Assembly: GCF_013407925.2 (NCBI RefSeq)
Contig: NZ_CP060201.1
Location: 5,937,001 to 6,001,000 of the forward strand
Reading direction: 5' to 3'
DNA: 64,000 nt
Source of the DNA: Pseudomonas protegens
Lineage (GTDB): Bacteria > Pseudomonadota > Gammaproteobacteria > Pseudomonadales > Pseudomonadaceae
Part shown: positions 48,126 to 57,156 of the stretch, piece after piece
Position numbering within the stretch: position 1 is the first letter of the stretch
Layout of the letters: every line of letters begins with the position of its first letter
Position numbers and translations under genes: made by a program
Notes under the pieces: generated by a model
What the model was told of the DNA's origin: nothing
What the model saw: the letters and a program-made list of their open reading frames with translations, nothing else
The model's database searches: none

Positions 48126-48911
48126 GTGAGCCAAATGCAAAGAGCTGCCGATGTTCTACGCAGGTCCAAGAAAATCGTTTTTTTCTCGGGCGCTGGCATC
48201 TCGGCCGAGAGCGGAATACCGACGTTTCGCGACAAACTAACCGGGTTATGGGCCAAGCACGACCCTCAACGCCTGGAAACAGCGGACGCCTTTCGGGAGA
48301 ACCCGGCTCTCGTATGGGGCTGGTACTTGTGGCGGCGGCACCAGGTCAGCGGGGCAAAGCCAAACCCAGCCCACCTGTGCATTCCCCGGTTTCAACATGC
48401 CGGCTGGGAGGTGTCCGTCATTACCCAAAATATCGATGACCTGCATGAGCGGGCAGGTTCATTGGACGTGGTTCACGTTCACGGCAGCTTGATGGGGGCG
48501 AAATGCATTGCATGTCACCGGCCAGGCGAATTAACACCTGACCAACTGAGGGTTTCTGAGGAAGGACAGTGGATCGAGCCTCCTCGGTGTGAGCATTGCA
48601 ACGAAAGGCTTCGGCCGGGGGTGGTCTGGTTCAGGGAGAAGCTGCCCGAGGACGCCTGGCGGTCCGCAGTACGGCTCGTGAGAGATTGTGATGTGCTGAT
48701 TTCAGTGGGGACTTCCGGCGTAGTCATGCCGGCAGCTGGCATTCCGGAAATGGCGCTCGCAGCCGGGGCCGCGGTGATCCATGTCAACCTTGAAGAGGTT
48801 GGCTTGGTTGGCGCGGACGAGATAATGCTGAAAGGAAGTGCTGGTGAGGTATTGCCTGAGCTGCTCCTGGCGGTCGGGGGGACACCGTCACAGCTTGATG
48901 GATCTATCTAG
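48126..48911 (+). CDS. Sirtuin, NAD-dependent protein deacylase
   Basis: 261 residues from GTG 48126, chosen for the GAGGGGGG stretch upstream; ATG 48135 is the alternative. NAD-binding GAGISAESGIPTFRD and TQNIDDLHERAG, catalytic His in VHVHGSLMG, zinc site CIACH and CEHCNE, and GTSGVVMPAA. CobB-like but with variable helices. Removes acyl groups from lysines; the setting next to AcnX and decayed genes gives no target. Confidence 0.92.
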   Translation: MSQMQRAADVLRRSKKIVFFSGAGISAESGIPTFRDKLTGLWAKHDPQRLETADAFRENPALVWGWYLWRRHQVSGAKPNPAHLCIPRFQHAGWEVSVITQNIDDLHERAGSLDVVHVHGSLMGAKCIACHRPGELTPDQLRVSEEGQWIEPPRCEHCNERLRPGVVWFREKLPEDAWRSAVRLVRDCDVLISVGTSGVVMPAAGIPEMALAAGAAVIHVNLEEVGLVGADEIMLKGSAGEVLPELLLAVGGTPSQLDGSI

Positions 48912-49532
48912 CAAACCAGGCACGAGACGAGCATGAGGCTTTCCAAACTGAGCCGCTCCGCGCGGATTTATAGCCCTTCACCGCAAGTCTGTGCTCTCAG
49001 TGGTCGTCAGTCTTCCGGCAGGTTGTTATTGAAGATGATCTCCAGGGTCGCGTGGAGTTTGTTGATCTGCGGTTGAGTCAGGCTGTGCTCTGCACATCAT
49101 CGATGACCACGCAAGCTGGGTTAATGCTCAAACTCTCAATCGCCAAGTCCGTCGCTGAATGTCGAAGAAAGTACAAAGTCCCGCAAGTGTGGAGTTGCAG
49201 TCTATATGACATGGATAGCCGGGTCGTAGTCCAGTCGCCGTTTTCAAAGTCAGCGAAGTCCACGGCAACTCAAATACCACAAGCTCCTTGCGATAACTAC
49301 AAAATCTGGCCAACTATGGCGTAGCCGGTCTTCCTCCGATTTGTCCCTTCAGTTAACGGAACCATAAAGCTGACTTAACCAACTGAGCGTATACCGCTGT
49401 CTTTTACGAAGGTAGTCTTGACTGGTATCCACAAAAAACAAGTACAACGTATTTTCCGCTAAGTCTGCTACTGCCCATCTCTTACGCCAACAACAATTAC
49501 GAGGACAATTAAATGTCCCATGGAGATAGCAA
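48912..49532. other. 620-bp region with decayed coding DNA and the NCS1 promoter
   Basis: The left half shows no gene. The centre holds the substrate-binding-protein fragment listed separately. The right 200 bp (49330-49532) is clearly more AT-rich than the chromosome around it and probably holds the promoter of the NCS1 cluster. No riboswitch could be recognised. Confidence 0.45.
49150..49323 (+). pseudogene. Fragment of a periplasmic substrate-binding protein gene
   Basis: Frame reading WSCSLYDMDSRVVVQ matches WNGSLYDMDSWAIVK in the intact binding protein at 59813-60841, including a 13-nt stretch TATGACATGGATA identical in both. Similarity continues weakly on each side with indels. Only about 50 of 342 residues remain and nothing suggests expression. 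Confidence 0.65.
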
Positions 49533-50945
49533 ATGCCCAGCTCTTCGGTTGAACTGCGTCAACCCGCCTTGCTCGAAAAACGCTCTATCGACCATATTCC
49601 AGAATCAGAACGGCATGGCAGCCTCTATAGCCAGTTCACGCTATGGCTCGGCTGCAACCTGCAAATTACTGCACTGTTGACCGGCTCCCTTGCCGCAGTT
49701 CTGGGTGGTGACGTGTTCTGGTCACTGATCGGACTGTTGGTCGGCCAGATATTTGGCGGCACCGTCATGGCGCTGCATGCCGCTCAAGGGCCGAAGCTCG
49801 GCTTGCCCCAGATGATCTCAAGTCGTGTCCAGTTTGGCGTGTACGGGGCAACGATTCCTATCGTCCTGGTCGCCCTCATGTACCTGGGCTTCAACGCCAC
49901 AGGCGCTATTCTCTCCGGCCAGGCCGTGGCGCAATTGGCTGGGGTCAGCAACAGTGGCGGTATTCTGATTTTTGCCGGGCTGACAATGCTCATGACGATC
50001 ATGGGCTACCGCTTCATTCACATCGCAGGTCGCATAGCGAGCGTGGTGGGTGTCATCGCGTTCTGCTATCTGTTTGTCCGCTTGACGATGACCAAAGATA
50101 TCGGCCAGCTCTTGGCAATTCGTCACTTTGACTGGGCTAGCTTCCTGCTCGCTGTGTCGCTTTCAGCTTCATGGCAAATCGCGTATGGCCCATACGTCGC
50201 GGACTACTCTCGCTACCTTCCGAGCAAAACTTCACCTCTCAAAACCATCCTGGCTGTTGGACTGGGCTCGGTGATTGGCGCGCAGGTTTCTATGGTACTT
50301 GGAGTGTTCGCAGCCGCTCTGGCCGGAGCCAGCTTCGCCGGCCATGAGGTATCCGTCATTGTGGGGCTCGGTAGCACGGGCCTGACAGCAGCGCTGATCT
50401 ACTTCAGCATTGCATTCGGCAAACTCACGATCTCGACACTCAACGCCTACGGCAGCTTCATGTGCGCCGCGACGGTCATCAGTGGTTTGCGTGGCGATGT
50501 GGCAATCAGTGCGGCGCAAAGAATTTGCTTTGTGTTGTGCATCGTCGGCGCGTCCACGACGGTTGCACTGCTCGGAGAGGATTCGTTTATCGGAACCTTC
50601 AAATCATTCATTTTGTTCCTGCTTGCCTTCTTCACCCCATGGAGCGCGATTAACCTTGTTGACTTCTACTTCATCAACAAGGAGCAATATAATCTCAACG
50701 CCTTATTCGACCCCAACGGACAGTATGGCCGCTGGAACAGCGTGGGTATTGGCACTTACATCTTCGGCGTTTTAATCCAGATGCCCTTTATTTCGACCAG
50801 CCTGTACACCGGCCCCTTTGTCGAGAAAATGGGAGGAGTAGATATCTCCTGGATCATTGGGCTTATCATTCCCGGCGTTTTGTATTACATCTTTGCGAAA
50901 CGAAACGCTTCGTTCATGCCTGTCCAAACACACCCCACCAATTAA
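49533..50945 (+). CDS. NCS1-family nucleobase/cyclic-ureide permease
   Basis: 470 residues, about 12 membrane helices. Recognised by FTLWLGCNLQITALLTGSLA, QMISSRVQFGVYGA, and VADYSRYLP plus FTPWSAINLVDFYF of the NCS1 (CodB/Mhp1) family. Members import cytosine, purines, allantoin, hydantoins or thiamine precursors with Na+ or H+. Start ATG 49533 has GGAG 7 nt upstream. First gene of a same-strand cluster with a ureohydrolase, so a ring compound containing a ureido or guanidino group is a reasonable candidate. Confidence 0.92.
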   Translation: MPSSSVELRQPALLEKRSIDHIPESERHGSLYSQFTLWLGCNLQITALLTGSLAAVLGGDVFWSLIGLLVGQIFGGTVMALHAAQGPKLGLPQMISSRVQFGVYGATIPIVLVALMYLGFNATGAILSGQAVAQLAGVSNSGGILIFAGLTMLMTIMGYRFIHIAGRIASVVGVIAFCYLFVRLTMTKDIGQLLAIRHFDWASFLLAVSLSASWQIAYGPYVADYSRYLPSKTSPLKTILAVGLGSVIGAQVSMVLGVFAAALAGASFAGHEVSVIVGLGSTGLTAALIYFSIAFGKLTISTLNAYGSFMCAATVISGLRGDVAISAAQRICFVLCIVGASTTVALLGEDSFIGTFKSFILFLLAFFTPWSAINLVDFYFINKEQYNLNALFDPNGQYGRWNSVGIGTYIFGVLIQMPFISTSLYTGPFVEKMGGVDISWIIGLIIPGVLYYIFAKRNASFMPVQTHPTN

Positions 50946-51252
50946 CAGCATGCCAAAGCGGGCCGCTAGTACCTGTTGGCGCATTACTCAGTCCGTCAAC
51001 GACATAACTATGCCCGCATGGAACAGTTTCACTTTTGAATAAGCCAGCTTTCGTAATTGGCGATTTATTTGAACGCAAGCTGTTCATACTCTGACCTGGG
51101 TAAAGAGTAACAACAAAAAAGCATGCTTCATTGCCCCATCCTCCCGGGCTGTTGCCTTGCCTGCTGTTATTACTCAAACGGTTTCACCTGTAACTCGCTC
51201 CTTAATGACAAATATAAAAAGTCGACCAATATACGTCGACATGGAGACCTTC
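50946..51252. other. 307-bp gap between NCS1 and ureohydrolase genes
   Basis: No coding sequence supported. It ends in a hairpin (51221-51240) next to the ureohydrolase start. The gap is long for an operon, so a second promoter may lie here. I checked for guanidine riboswitch cores (tandem ACGR loops) and did not find a convincing pair. Confidence 0.4.
51221..51240 (+). repeat. Hairpin GTCGAC-N8-GTCGAC just before the ureohydrolase RBS
   Basis: Two copies of the self-complementary GTCGAC, separated by 8 nt, ending 2 nt before the GGAG used by ATG 51253. Could be an operator or affect translation. Confidence 0.5.
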
Positions 51253-52209
51253 ATGGCTAACAAGAATCCACAGCCTATTGACGCGGCCCTGGTGCCACGC
51301 TTCGCAGGCATCCCCACGTTCATGCGGCTGCCCGCCTTCGAAGACCCGTCTCAGGTTCGCATTGGCTTGGTAGGTGTACCTTGGGATGGCGGCACTACCA
51401 ACCGCGCCGGTGCACGCCACGGACCGCGTGAAGTACGGAACATGTCCAGCCTCATGCGCAAGGTTCATCACGTGAGCCGCATTGCGCCCTATGACCTGGT
51501 CCGCGTCGGCGACCTAGGTGATGCCCCGGTCAATCCGATCGACCTTCTGGACTCGCTGAAGCAGATCGAAGGATTCTTCAGCAAACTGCATCAGGCGGGC
51601 GTCGTCCCCTTGTCTGTAGGCGGCGACCATCTGGTCACCCTGCCGATCTTTCGCGCTCTCGCCAGGCATCGCCCAATCGGTATGGTGCATTTCGATGCTC
51701 ACTCCGACACCAATGATCGCTACTTCGGCAACAACCCCTACACCCATGGCACGCCCTTCCGTCGCGCGATTGAAGAAGGTCTGCTGGACCCGCGGCGCAC
51801 CGTGCAGATCGGCATTCGCGGCTCCATCTACTCAGCCGAAGATGAAGCCTTCGCCGAAGCGTGTGGGATCAGAGTGATCCACATGGAGGAGTTCTGCGAT
51901 CTTGGCGTGGAAGGCACCCTGGCAGAGATTCGCCGAGTGATTGGCGACGACCCTACCTACATCAGCTTCGACGTCGATGTGCTGGACCCGGCTTTCGCTC
52001 CTGGAACTGGCACACCAGAAATTGGCGGGATGACCACGCTGCAGGCCCAACAAATGATCCGCGGCCTGCGCGGTTTGAACTTGCTCGGTGCCGATGTCGT
52101 TGAGGTTTCGCCCCCGTTTGACCTGGGAGGCGCCACAGCGCTTGTCGGCGCAACGATGATGTTCGAACTGCTCTGCATCCTCGCGGATGCTCTGGCTGAA
52201 CAGGCCTAG
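51253..52209 (+). CDS. Ureohydrolase (agmatinase/guanidinobutyrase/guanidinopropionase type)
   Basis: 318 residues from ATG 51253, with GGAG 6 nt before; earlier ATGs at 51205 and 51241 are in frame but less well placed. Binuclear Mn sites intact: GGDHLVT, FDAHSDTN, and SFDVDVLDPAFAPGTGTPE. Releases urea from a guanidino compound. Length and the N-terminal PRFAGIPTFMRLP segment match Pseudomonas GbuA/GpuA closely, so 4-guanidinobutyrate or 3-guanidinopropionate are the nearest known substrates, but the neighbours are unlike those loci. Confidence 0.93.
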   Translation: MANKNPQPIDAALVPRFAGIPTFMRLPAFEDPSQVRIGLVGVPWDGGTTNRAGARHGPREVRNMSSLMRKVHHVSRIAPYDLVRVGDLGDAPVNPIDLLDSLKQIEGFFSKLHQAGVVPLSVGGDHLVTLPIFRALARHRPIGMVHFDAHSDTNDRYFGNNPYTHGTPFRRAIEEGLLDPRRTVQIGIRGSIYSAEDEAFAEACGIRVIHMEEFCDLGVEGTLAEIRRVIGDDPTYISFDVDVLDPAFAPGTGTPEIGGMTTLQAQQMIRGLRGLNLLGADVVEVSPPFDLGGATALVGATMMFELLCILADALAEQA

Positions 52210-52226
52210 GTCGAGGAGAAGCCATC

Positions 52227-53651
52227 ATGAGCTTCAGTGACTTCATCGGGTACGACCGAAAGGGTGAAGTTCGAGAGATCAACACCACCCTCTCCAAGGG
52301 ACGGCTGAGTACGCTCAACGTCTGTGCCAATACACTGGCCTTCAATGGCCCCGCGTGGGTCGGGGTATCGTCGATGCCCCTGCTCTATACCCTGTCTGGA
52401 GAACTCGCACCGCTATCGATTCTCGCTGCGTATTTCTTCCCAATGATGGTGATTGCCTTCAGCCTTGTGTACCTGGTCCGCAGGGCTCCTGCGGCCGGTG
52501 GCGTTTTTGTGTTCAGTAAGCGTTATCTGACACCAGCAGCGGCCACCATTCTTGGCTGGACGTACGTGATCATGTGCTTCAGCGTGACCGCAATGTGCGC
52601 GCTGGTCGGGGCGCAATACGCACAAAGCCTCCTCGGCCTTGATGGCTCAACTCATACCGGGCAGGTCGTGGCCAGCACGATGCTCCTCGTATTCATGGTG
52701 CTGAACCTGAGGGGGGTTGAGGCTACTGCCAAAGTCGCCATCTGCCTGCTGGCTCTCGAACTCGCGGTGCTCTTGGGCCTGGGCTTGGCAGGCATCATCG
52801 ATCCACAAGTACCCAGTGCAGGTGTCCTGAGCTCCTACCTGCCCTCGTCACTGGACAGTTTCTGGACGGCCATTGGTCCAGGCATGTTGTTTGGGATGTG
52901 GATGCTCGCGCAGTTCGACTCTTCGATCAATTTCATTGAAGAGGCCAGAACCCCCGTAAGAACCATCCAGCGGTCATTCCTACTGACCCTGACTGCAATG
53001 CTGGTGATCTACTCGATCGCAGCCATCGGCTGGAAAATGGCAGTCCCTACCAGCACGCTCGCTGGCATGTTCTCAGACAGTGCACAAGCAATCGGCAGCA
53101 TTGCACAGCTTTACCTGCCTTCCTGGCTGCTCTGGTTACCGCCCCTGGTAATCATCACGTCAGCTTGCAACTGCTTGAACATCTCGCTGAATGCTGGGGT
53201 TCGTGCAGGCTATCGGATGAGTCGCGAAGGCGAGTTGCCAGCGGCGCTGGAGAAACTGAACCACAGGCGAGTTCCTGCTCGACTGACCGTGATTGGCACT
53301 GTCTGTGGACTGGCGATGATCTGGGCTAAGCCAGTGAGTGACTTGCAGTGGTACTACGATGTTGTGTCGATCACCATGATGATCTCCTACAGCACGATGA
53401 TCCTCTGCTTCATTTTCGCGGTCTTGCGCGAACAGCCGCTTCATAAAGCCTTCGCAATGTCTGGCTTGCCTGCCTTGGCGCTTCTGACGCTCGCCTACAT
53501 TGCCTACACCGCAGGTGCCCAACCTGCGGACCCTGCCTATCTCTATCACGTCTGGTACTGCGGCATCGTCATCATCGCCAGTGGTGCAGTCGTGCTCACT
53601 TACAACCGACTGCGCCGCAAGGCGCCTACGCAAAGGATTGTTTCCCCATGA
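52227..53651 (+). CDS. APC-family amino acid/polyamine permease
   Basis: 474 residues, about 12 helices. APC family: SMPLLYTLSGELAPLSIL, RRAPAAGGVFVFSKRYL and QFDSSINFIEEARTPVRTI, the last being the usual helix 6a-loop. 17 bp after the ureohydrolase gene and with an ATGA overlap into the deacetylase gene, so clearly co-transcribed. A linear guanidino acid or amine could be the substrate, in addition to what the NCS1 carrier brings in. Confidence 0.92.
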   Translation: MSFSDFIGYDRKGEVREINTTLSKGRLSTLNVCANTLAFNGPAWVGVSSMPLLYTLSGELAPLSILAAYFFPMMVIAFSLVYLVRRAPAAGGVFVFSKRYLTPAAATILGWTYVIMCFSVTAMCALVGAQYAQSLLGLDGSTHTGQVVASTMLLVFMVLNLRGVEATAKVAICLLALELAVLLGLGLAGIIDPQVPSAGVLSSYLPSSLDSFWTAIGPGMLFGMWMLAQFDSSINFIEEARTPVRTIQRSFLLTLTAMLVIYSIAAIGWKMAVPTSTLAGMFSDSAQAIGSIAQLYLPSWLLWLPPLVIITSACNCLNISLNAGVRAGYRMSREGELPAALEKLNHRRVPARLTVIGTVCGLAMIWAKPVSDLQWYYDVVSITMMISYSTMILCFIFAVLREQPLHKAFAMSGLPALALLTLAYIAYTAGAQPADPAYLYHVWYCGIVIIASGAVVLTYNRLRRKAPTQRIVSP

Positions 53652-54478
53652 CTATGTGGCCTGATCGAAAGCGTTTCGCTGTCACCCTGAGCTTTGACCT
53701 GGATGCTGAAACTGCGTGGGAATCGTCCAGCCTGGACGGTCGCCGACTGACTTTGCTCTCGATGGGCGCCTATGGCCGTCGTGTAGGTGTGCCCCGCATT
53801 CTTGAGCTACTTGCGAAGTACGACGTCCGCGCGCAGTTCTACATCCCGGCCTTGATCGCCGAGAGGGACCCGAACGTCGTTCGCGGGATCGCAGAAGCCG
53901 GTCATGGCATTGGCTGTCATGGCTATTTCCACGAACGCGTCGACGAACACACACCGGAACAGAACCTGCGCATCCTGCGCGACAGCAAAGCAGTGCTAGA
54001 GCGGACCATTGGGCGCGAAGTCAACCACTATCGTGCTCCGGTTTGGGAGATCACGCCGGATGTCATCAGTTCACTGATCGAGCTCGGGTTCAGATCTGAC
54101 AGCAGTCTGATGGGGGATGACCGTCCTTACCTGGTAGGCGGTGAACCAGGGCAACTTCTGGAGTTGCCGGTCAGTTGGGCACTGGATGACTGGGAGCAAT
54201 TTGCCTACTCCGCGGAGCCTGCCATGGGGGGGGTGATCGAGGCGCCTGACAAGGTCTTGAGTCTGTGGACCGCAGAAATGGAAGGCATGCGCGAGTATGG
54301 AGGTCATTTCATTCTAACCATGCATCCACAGCTGATTGGCAGACCCTCAAGGCTCCTGATGCTGGAGCGCCTGATTCAACGTATTCAACAGAATGACGAT
54401 GCCTGGTGGTGCACGCCTGACGACGTGTATGAACAGGTGCGCAAGGGCGCGCTGGATTTGCCCATTCATCCCTACTGA
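53648..54478 (+). CDS. Polysaccharide deacetylase-fold amidohydrolase (PuuE/HpPgdA-like)
   Basis: 276 residues, start overlaps the permease stop (ATGA). NodB-homology fold with LSFDLDAETAW (general-base Asp region), HGIGCHGYFHERVD (metal His pair) and HYRAPVWEITPD, then LPVSWALDDW and ILTMHPQLIGRPSRLLMLERL. This is the pattern of cytosolic PuuE allantoinase and H. pylori PgdA, not of secreted chitin deacetylases; no signal peptide. In this cluster it probably hydrolyses a cyclic or linear amide rather than a polysaccharide (inference). Confidence 0.88.
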   Translation: MTMWPDRKRFAVTLSFDLDAETAWESSSLDGRRLTLLSMGAYGRRVGVPRILELLAKYDVRAQFYIPALIAERDPNVVRGIAEAGHGIGCHGYFHERVDEHTPEQNLRILRDSKAVLERTIGREVNHYRAPVWEITPDVISSLIELGFRSDSSLMGDDRPYLVGGEPGQLLELPVSWALDDWEQFAYSAEPAMGGVIEAPDKVLSLWTAEMEGMREYGGHFILTMHPQLIGRPSRLLMLERLIQRIQQNDDAWWCTPDDVYEQVRKGALDLPIHPY

Positions 54479-54489
54479 GAGGGTTCTCC

Positions 54490-55413
54490 ATGAATGTTCT
54501 CGTGACAGGCTCCAATGGATTTCTTGGACAAGAAGTCGTGAGTCAGCTTCTAAAGCAAGGTCACCGCGTGACTGGCTATGATCGCAGCCTGACCTGTGCC
54601 ATCGAAGCTGCTGACTACCAGTATCGACAAGGCGATCTGATCGACCTGGCCAGCCTGCTGGAAACCTTTCAGACCCAGAAGTTTGATGCTGTCATCCACA
54701 CGGCAGCAATCTCCCACCCCGTTGATTCGCGTCGCATTCCACTTCAAACCGTTTTGACCAACGCGCTGGGCACTACTCACGTGCTGGAAGCAGCACGCCT
54801 GAACGGAACACCTCGAGTGGTGAACCTCAGCTCTGAGTGTGCCTACGGCAATAACCAAGCACTCGGCGTGATCGACGAGTCGGCGTCGTTGCAACCGACC
54901 ACCCCCTACGGCTGCACCAAGGTGTTCACCGAAAAGCTTGGCCAGGTCTACACCGACCTCTACCAGGTCAGCGCAGTTTCACTGCGCCCGGGCTGGATTT
55001 ACGGGCCAGGCCAATTCATGCAGTGCTATCTCAAGGACTTACTGCGTGCAGCCATCGACGCAAAGCCGCTCGATGAAGCCGCTGGTGGCGATTACCGCCT
55101 GCAATACGTGCACGTTTCGGACGTCGCAGCGGCCTGCCTACTGGCAGCAACCGTAGAGGATGGGCGATTAACTCAGCGTGTGTTCAACGTCACCGCCGGC
55201 GAGCAAGAGAGCTACTCCTCGGTTGCCGAGCGCGTGCGTTCTCTGTATCCGGCCGCGGACATTAGCATCGGCCCAGGCACGATTGAGGTCCTCGATGAGA
55301 ACGCACGATTCGACATCTGCGCAGCACGTGAACAACTCGGTTATCACCCAGAGTTTCTGTTAACTGATGGTTTGGTGACCTACGCACGCTGGCTCGAAAA
55401 TCATCCCTACTGA
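54490..55413 (+). CDS. NAD-dependent epimerase/dehydratase
   Basis: 307 residues, extended SDR. Cofactor loop GSNGFLGQEVVSQL, substrate motif NLSSECAYG, catalytic Tyr-Lys in TTPYGCTKVFTEKLG, and RPGWIYGPGQ. Relatives act on nucleotide sugars or hydroxy acids/uronates. It is 11 bp after the deacetylase gene. There are no glycosyltransferases around, so a catabolic role on a hydroxylated intermediate is more likely than sugar-nucleotide synthesis. Confidence 0.9.
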   Translation: MNVLVTGSNGFLGQEVVSQLLKQGHRVTGYDRSLTCAIEAADYQYRQGDLIDLASLLETFQTQKFDAVIHTAAISHPVDSRRIPLQTVLTNALGTTHVLEAARLNGTPRVVNLSSECAYGNNQALGVIDESASLQPTTPYGCTKVFTEKLGQVYTDLYQVSAVSLRPGWIYGPGQFMQCYLKDLLRAAIDAKPLDEAAGGDYRLQYVHVSDVAAACLLAATVEDGRLTQRVFNVTAGEQESYSSVAERVRSLYPAADISIGPGTIEVLDENARFDICAAREQLGYHPEFLLTDGLVTYARWLENHPY

Positions 55414-55427
55414 TCTGGAGTCGCCCT

Positions 55428-56153
55428 ATGAAAACCTATCTTGTGACAGGCGCCGCCAATGGCATTGGCCGCGCTATTGCCCTCGCTTTGGGCGAAACTG
55501 GCGACACGGCAGTGCTGAATGACTTGAACTTCAGCCATGAGCTTGAATCTCTGGTCCAGGAACTGGAATCCAAAGGTGTCACAGCTCGTATTGCGCTGGG
55601 TGACGTTGCCTCACCGGAGACGGTGAGGCATGCCTTCAGCGGATTGGAACGGCTGGATGTGCTGGTGAACAATGCTGGCATCCTGAACGAAGCGCCGATC
55701 ACTCGGATGGCATTCGAGCAATGGGATCTGATGATACGCGTGCATCTGTACGGCACCTTCCTGTTTGCCCAGGAAGCAGCTCGACTCATGACCCGACAAG
55801 GCAGCGGCTCGATCATCAACATTGCCTCTGACCTTGGTCAGTTGGGCTGCGCCAATCTGTGTCACTACTCCGCCGCCAAAGGTGGGATTATCGCTTTCAC
55901 CAAATCGCTGGCCAGAGAACTCGCGCCTCATGCGGTGAGGGTAAACGCGGTGGCACCAGGTGGCACACTGACGCCAATGGTCGAGCGACTTGGGCCGGCT
56001 TACGTGAAAGAAGAAGCGGCTCGGTATCCACTCCAGCGCCTCGGGACGGCAGACGAGATCGCTCATACTGTGGTGTTCCTTTGCTCCGAGAAAGCCAGTT
56101 TCACGACAGGCCAGGTGCTGGGCGTGAACGGTGGCGGCGTGATGAACGGGTAA
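55428..56153 (+). CDS. Short-chain dehydrogenase/reductase
   Basis: 241 residues, classical SDR. TGAANGIGRAIALALG cofactor loop, NNAGILNEAPITRM, catalytic Ser in NIASDLGQLG and Tyr-Lys in HYSAAKGG, C-terminal FTTGQVLGVNGGGVMNG. Acts on a secondary alcohol or ketone, NAD(P)-linked; Asp at the end of strand 2 (LNDLNF) suggests NAD. Last structural gene of the cluster, 14 bp after the epimerase gene. Confidence 0.92.
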   Translation: MKTYLVTGAANGIGRAIALALGETGDTAVLNDLNFSHELESLVQELESKGVTARIALGDVASPETVRHAFSGLERLDVLVNNAGILNEAPITRMAFEQWDLMIRVHLYGTFLFAQEAARLMTRQGSGSIINIASDLGQLGCANLCHYSAAKGGIIAFTKSLARELAPHAVRVNAVAPGGTLTPMVERLGPAYVKEEAARYPLQRLGTADEIAHTVVFLCSEKASFTTGQVLGVNGGGVMNG

Positions 56154-56165
56154 GGCCAGCCCTTC

Positions 56166-56191
56166 AGCCCTGCTATCTCGGTAGCAGGGCT
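56166..56191. terminator. 10-bp stem-loop between SDR and LysR genes
   Basis: AGCCCTGCTA / TAGCAGGGCT with a 6-nt loop, 12 bp after the SDR stop. Probably ends or reduces transcription into the LysR gene; no U-tract. Confidence 0.5.
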
Positions 56192-56220
56192 TCAGAAAGC
56201 CCACGCGACTCGAGGTGCTC

Positions 56221-57156
56221 ATGCTTGGAAATCTGAATGACGTGGATCTGCGGATGCTCCGCACGTTCTGCACGATTGTTGAGGCTGGGGGGTTCACTGC
56301 AGCCCAGACCCGTTTGAACATGAGTCTGCCGCGGCTGAGTGTCGTGATCCGCGACCTAGAGATTCGTGTGGGCTATTCGTTGTGCAAGCGAGGCAAGTCC
56401 GGCTTTCAGCTCACAGAAGAAGGTTTGGCCACCTACAGCGCTGCCCAGGAACTCTTTGCCGACATCGAACGCTTTCGACAAAAAACAGTGGAGATGAACG
56501 GCCGAAGCCAGGAACACCTTCAACTGGGTACCGTAGACAGCCTGGCTACGATGCCGCAGAGCCCCCTGCCGCCTGCACTTGCTCGCTTTCGCAAAGAACA
56601 CCCAAGGATTCGCCTGCAACTGCATGTGATGCGTCCCGATGAGTTGGAGCAAGCAGTCCTGGAAGAACGCCTGCATCTGGCGATCGGAGCCTTTCACCAT
56701 CGGCTCTCAGGTCTGGACTACAGGTCGCTGTTCAACGAGGAGCAGAACCTCTACTGCAGCAGTGATCATCCGTTCTTTGATCGAGCAGATGAAACACTGT
56801 CCATCGAAGAAATCAGTGCTTCGGACTACGTGGATCGCGGCTACGTCGCAGAAAACCGCCGGCCTTATGAACTGCGCTTCAACAACATGATCAGCGCCTT
56901 CTCGATGGAGGCCATCGCGCTGCTGGTTTTCTCAGGGACATACATCGGCTACTTACCCTCCCACTATGCAAAAAACTGGGTCGAAGAAGGGCGGCTGCGG
57001 GCCATACTTCCGGATCGGCTCGCCTACACTTCCGCGTTTCATTGCATTACTCGGCAAGGAGTGGACTTGCAGATAGGCCTGGCCAGCTTCCTCAGCATAC
57101 TCACAAGCGGCAATCGGCCTCCGGTAAGTGAGCCTCCGATGCCGGCAAGCACCTAA
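56221..57156 (+). CDS. LysR-family regulator of the guanidino cluster
   Basis: 311 residues from ATG 56221, GAGG 6 nt upstream. HTH: LRMLRTFCTIVEAGGFTAA then LNMSLPRLSVVIRDLEIRVG and the marked LCKRGKSGFQLTEEG. Effector domain with LDYRSLFNEEQNLYCSSDHPFF and YIGYLPSHYAKNWV. It shares these exact blocks with the LysR at 62611-63516, so both belong to one subfamily. Same strand and directly behind the catabolic genes, so it is their likely regulator. Confidence 0.9.
   Translation: MLGNLNDVDLRMLRTFCTIVEAGGFTAAQTRLNMSLPRLSVVIRDLEIRVGYSLCKRGKSGFQLTEEGLATYSAAQELFADIERFRQKTVEMNGRSQEHLQLGTVDSLATMPQSPLPPALARFRKEHPRIRLQLHVMRPDELEQAVLEERLHLAIGAFHHRLSGLDYRSLFNEEQNLYCSSDHPFFDRADETLSIEEISASDYVDRGYVAENRRPYELRFNNMISAFSMEAIALLVFSGTYIGYLPSHYAKNWVEEGRLRAILPDRLAYTSAFHCITRQGVDLQIGLASFLSILTSGNRPPVSEPPMPAST

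Noticed and set aside
49330..51252. Possible guanidine riboswitch before the NCS1 or ureohydrolase gene
   Set aside because: No tandem hairpins with ACGR loops and no ykkC-I or III core could be matched. Single ACGA or ACGG occurrences are not flanked by usable stems.
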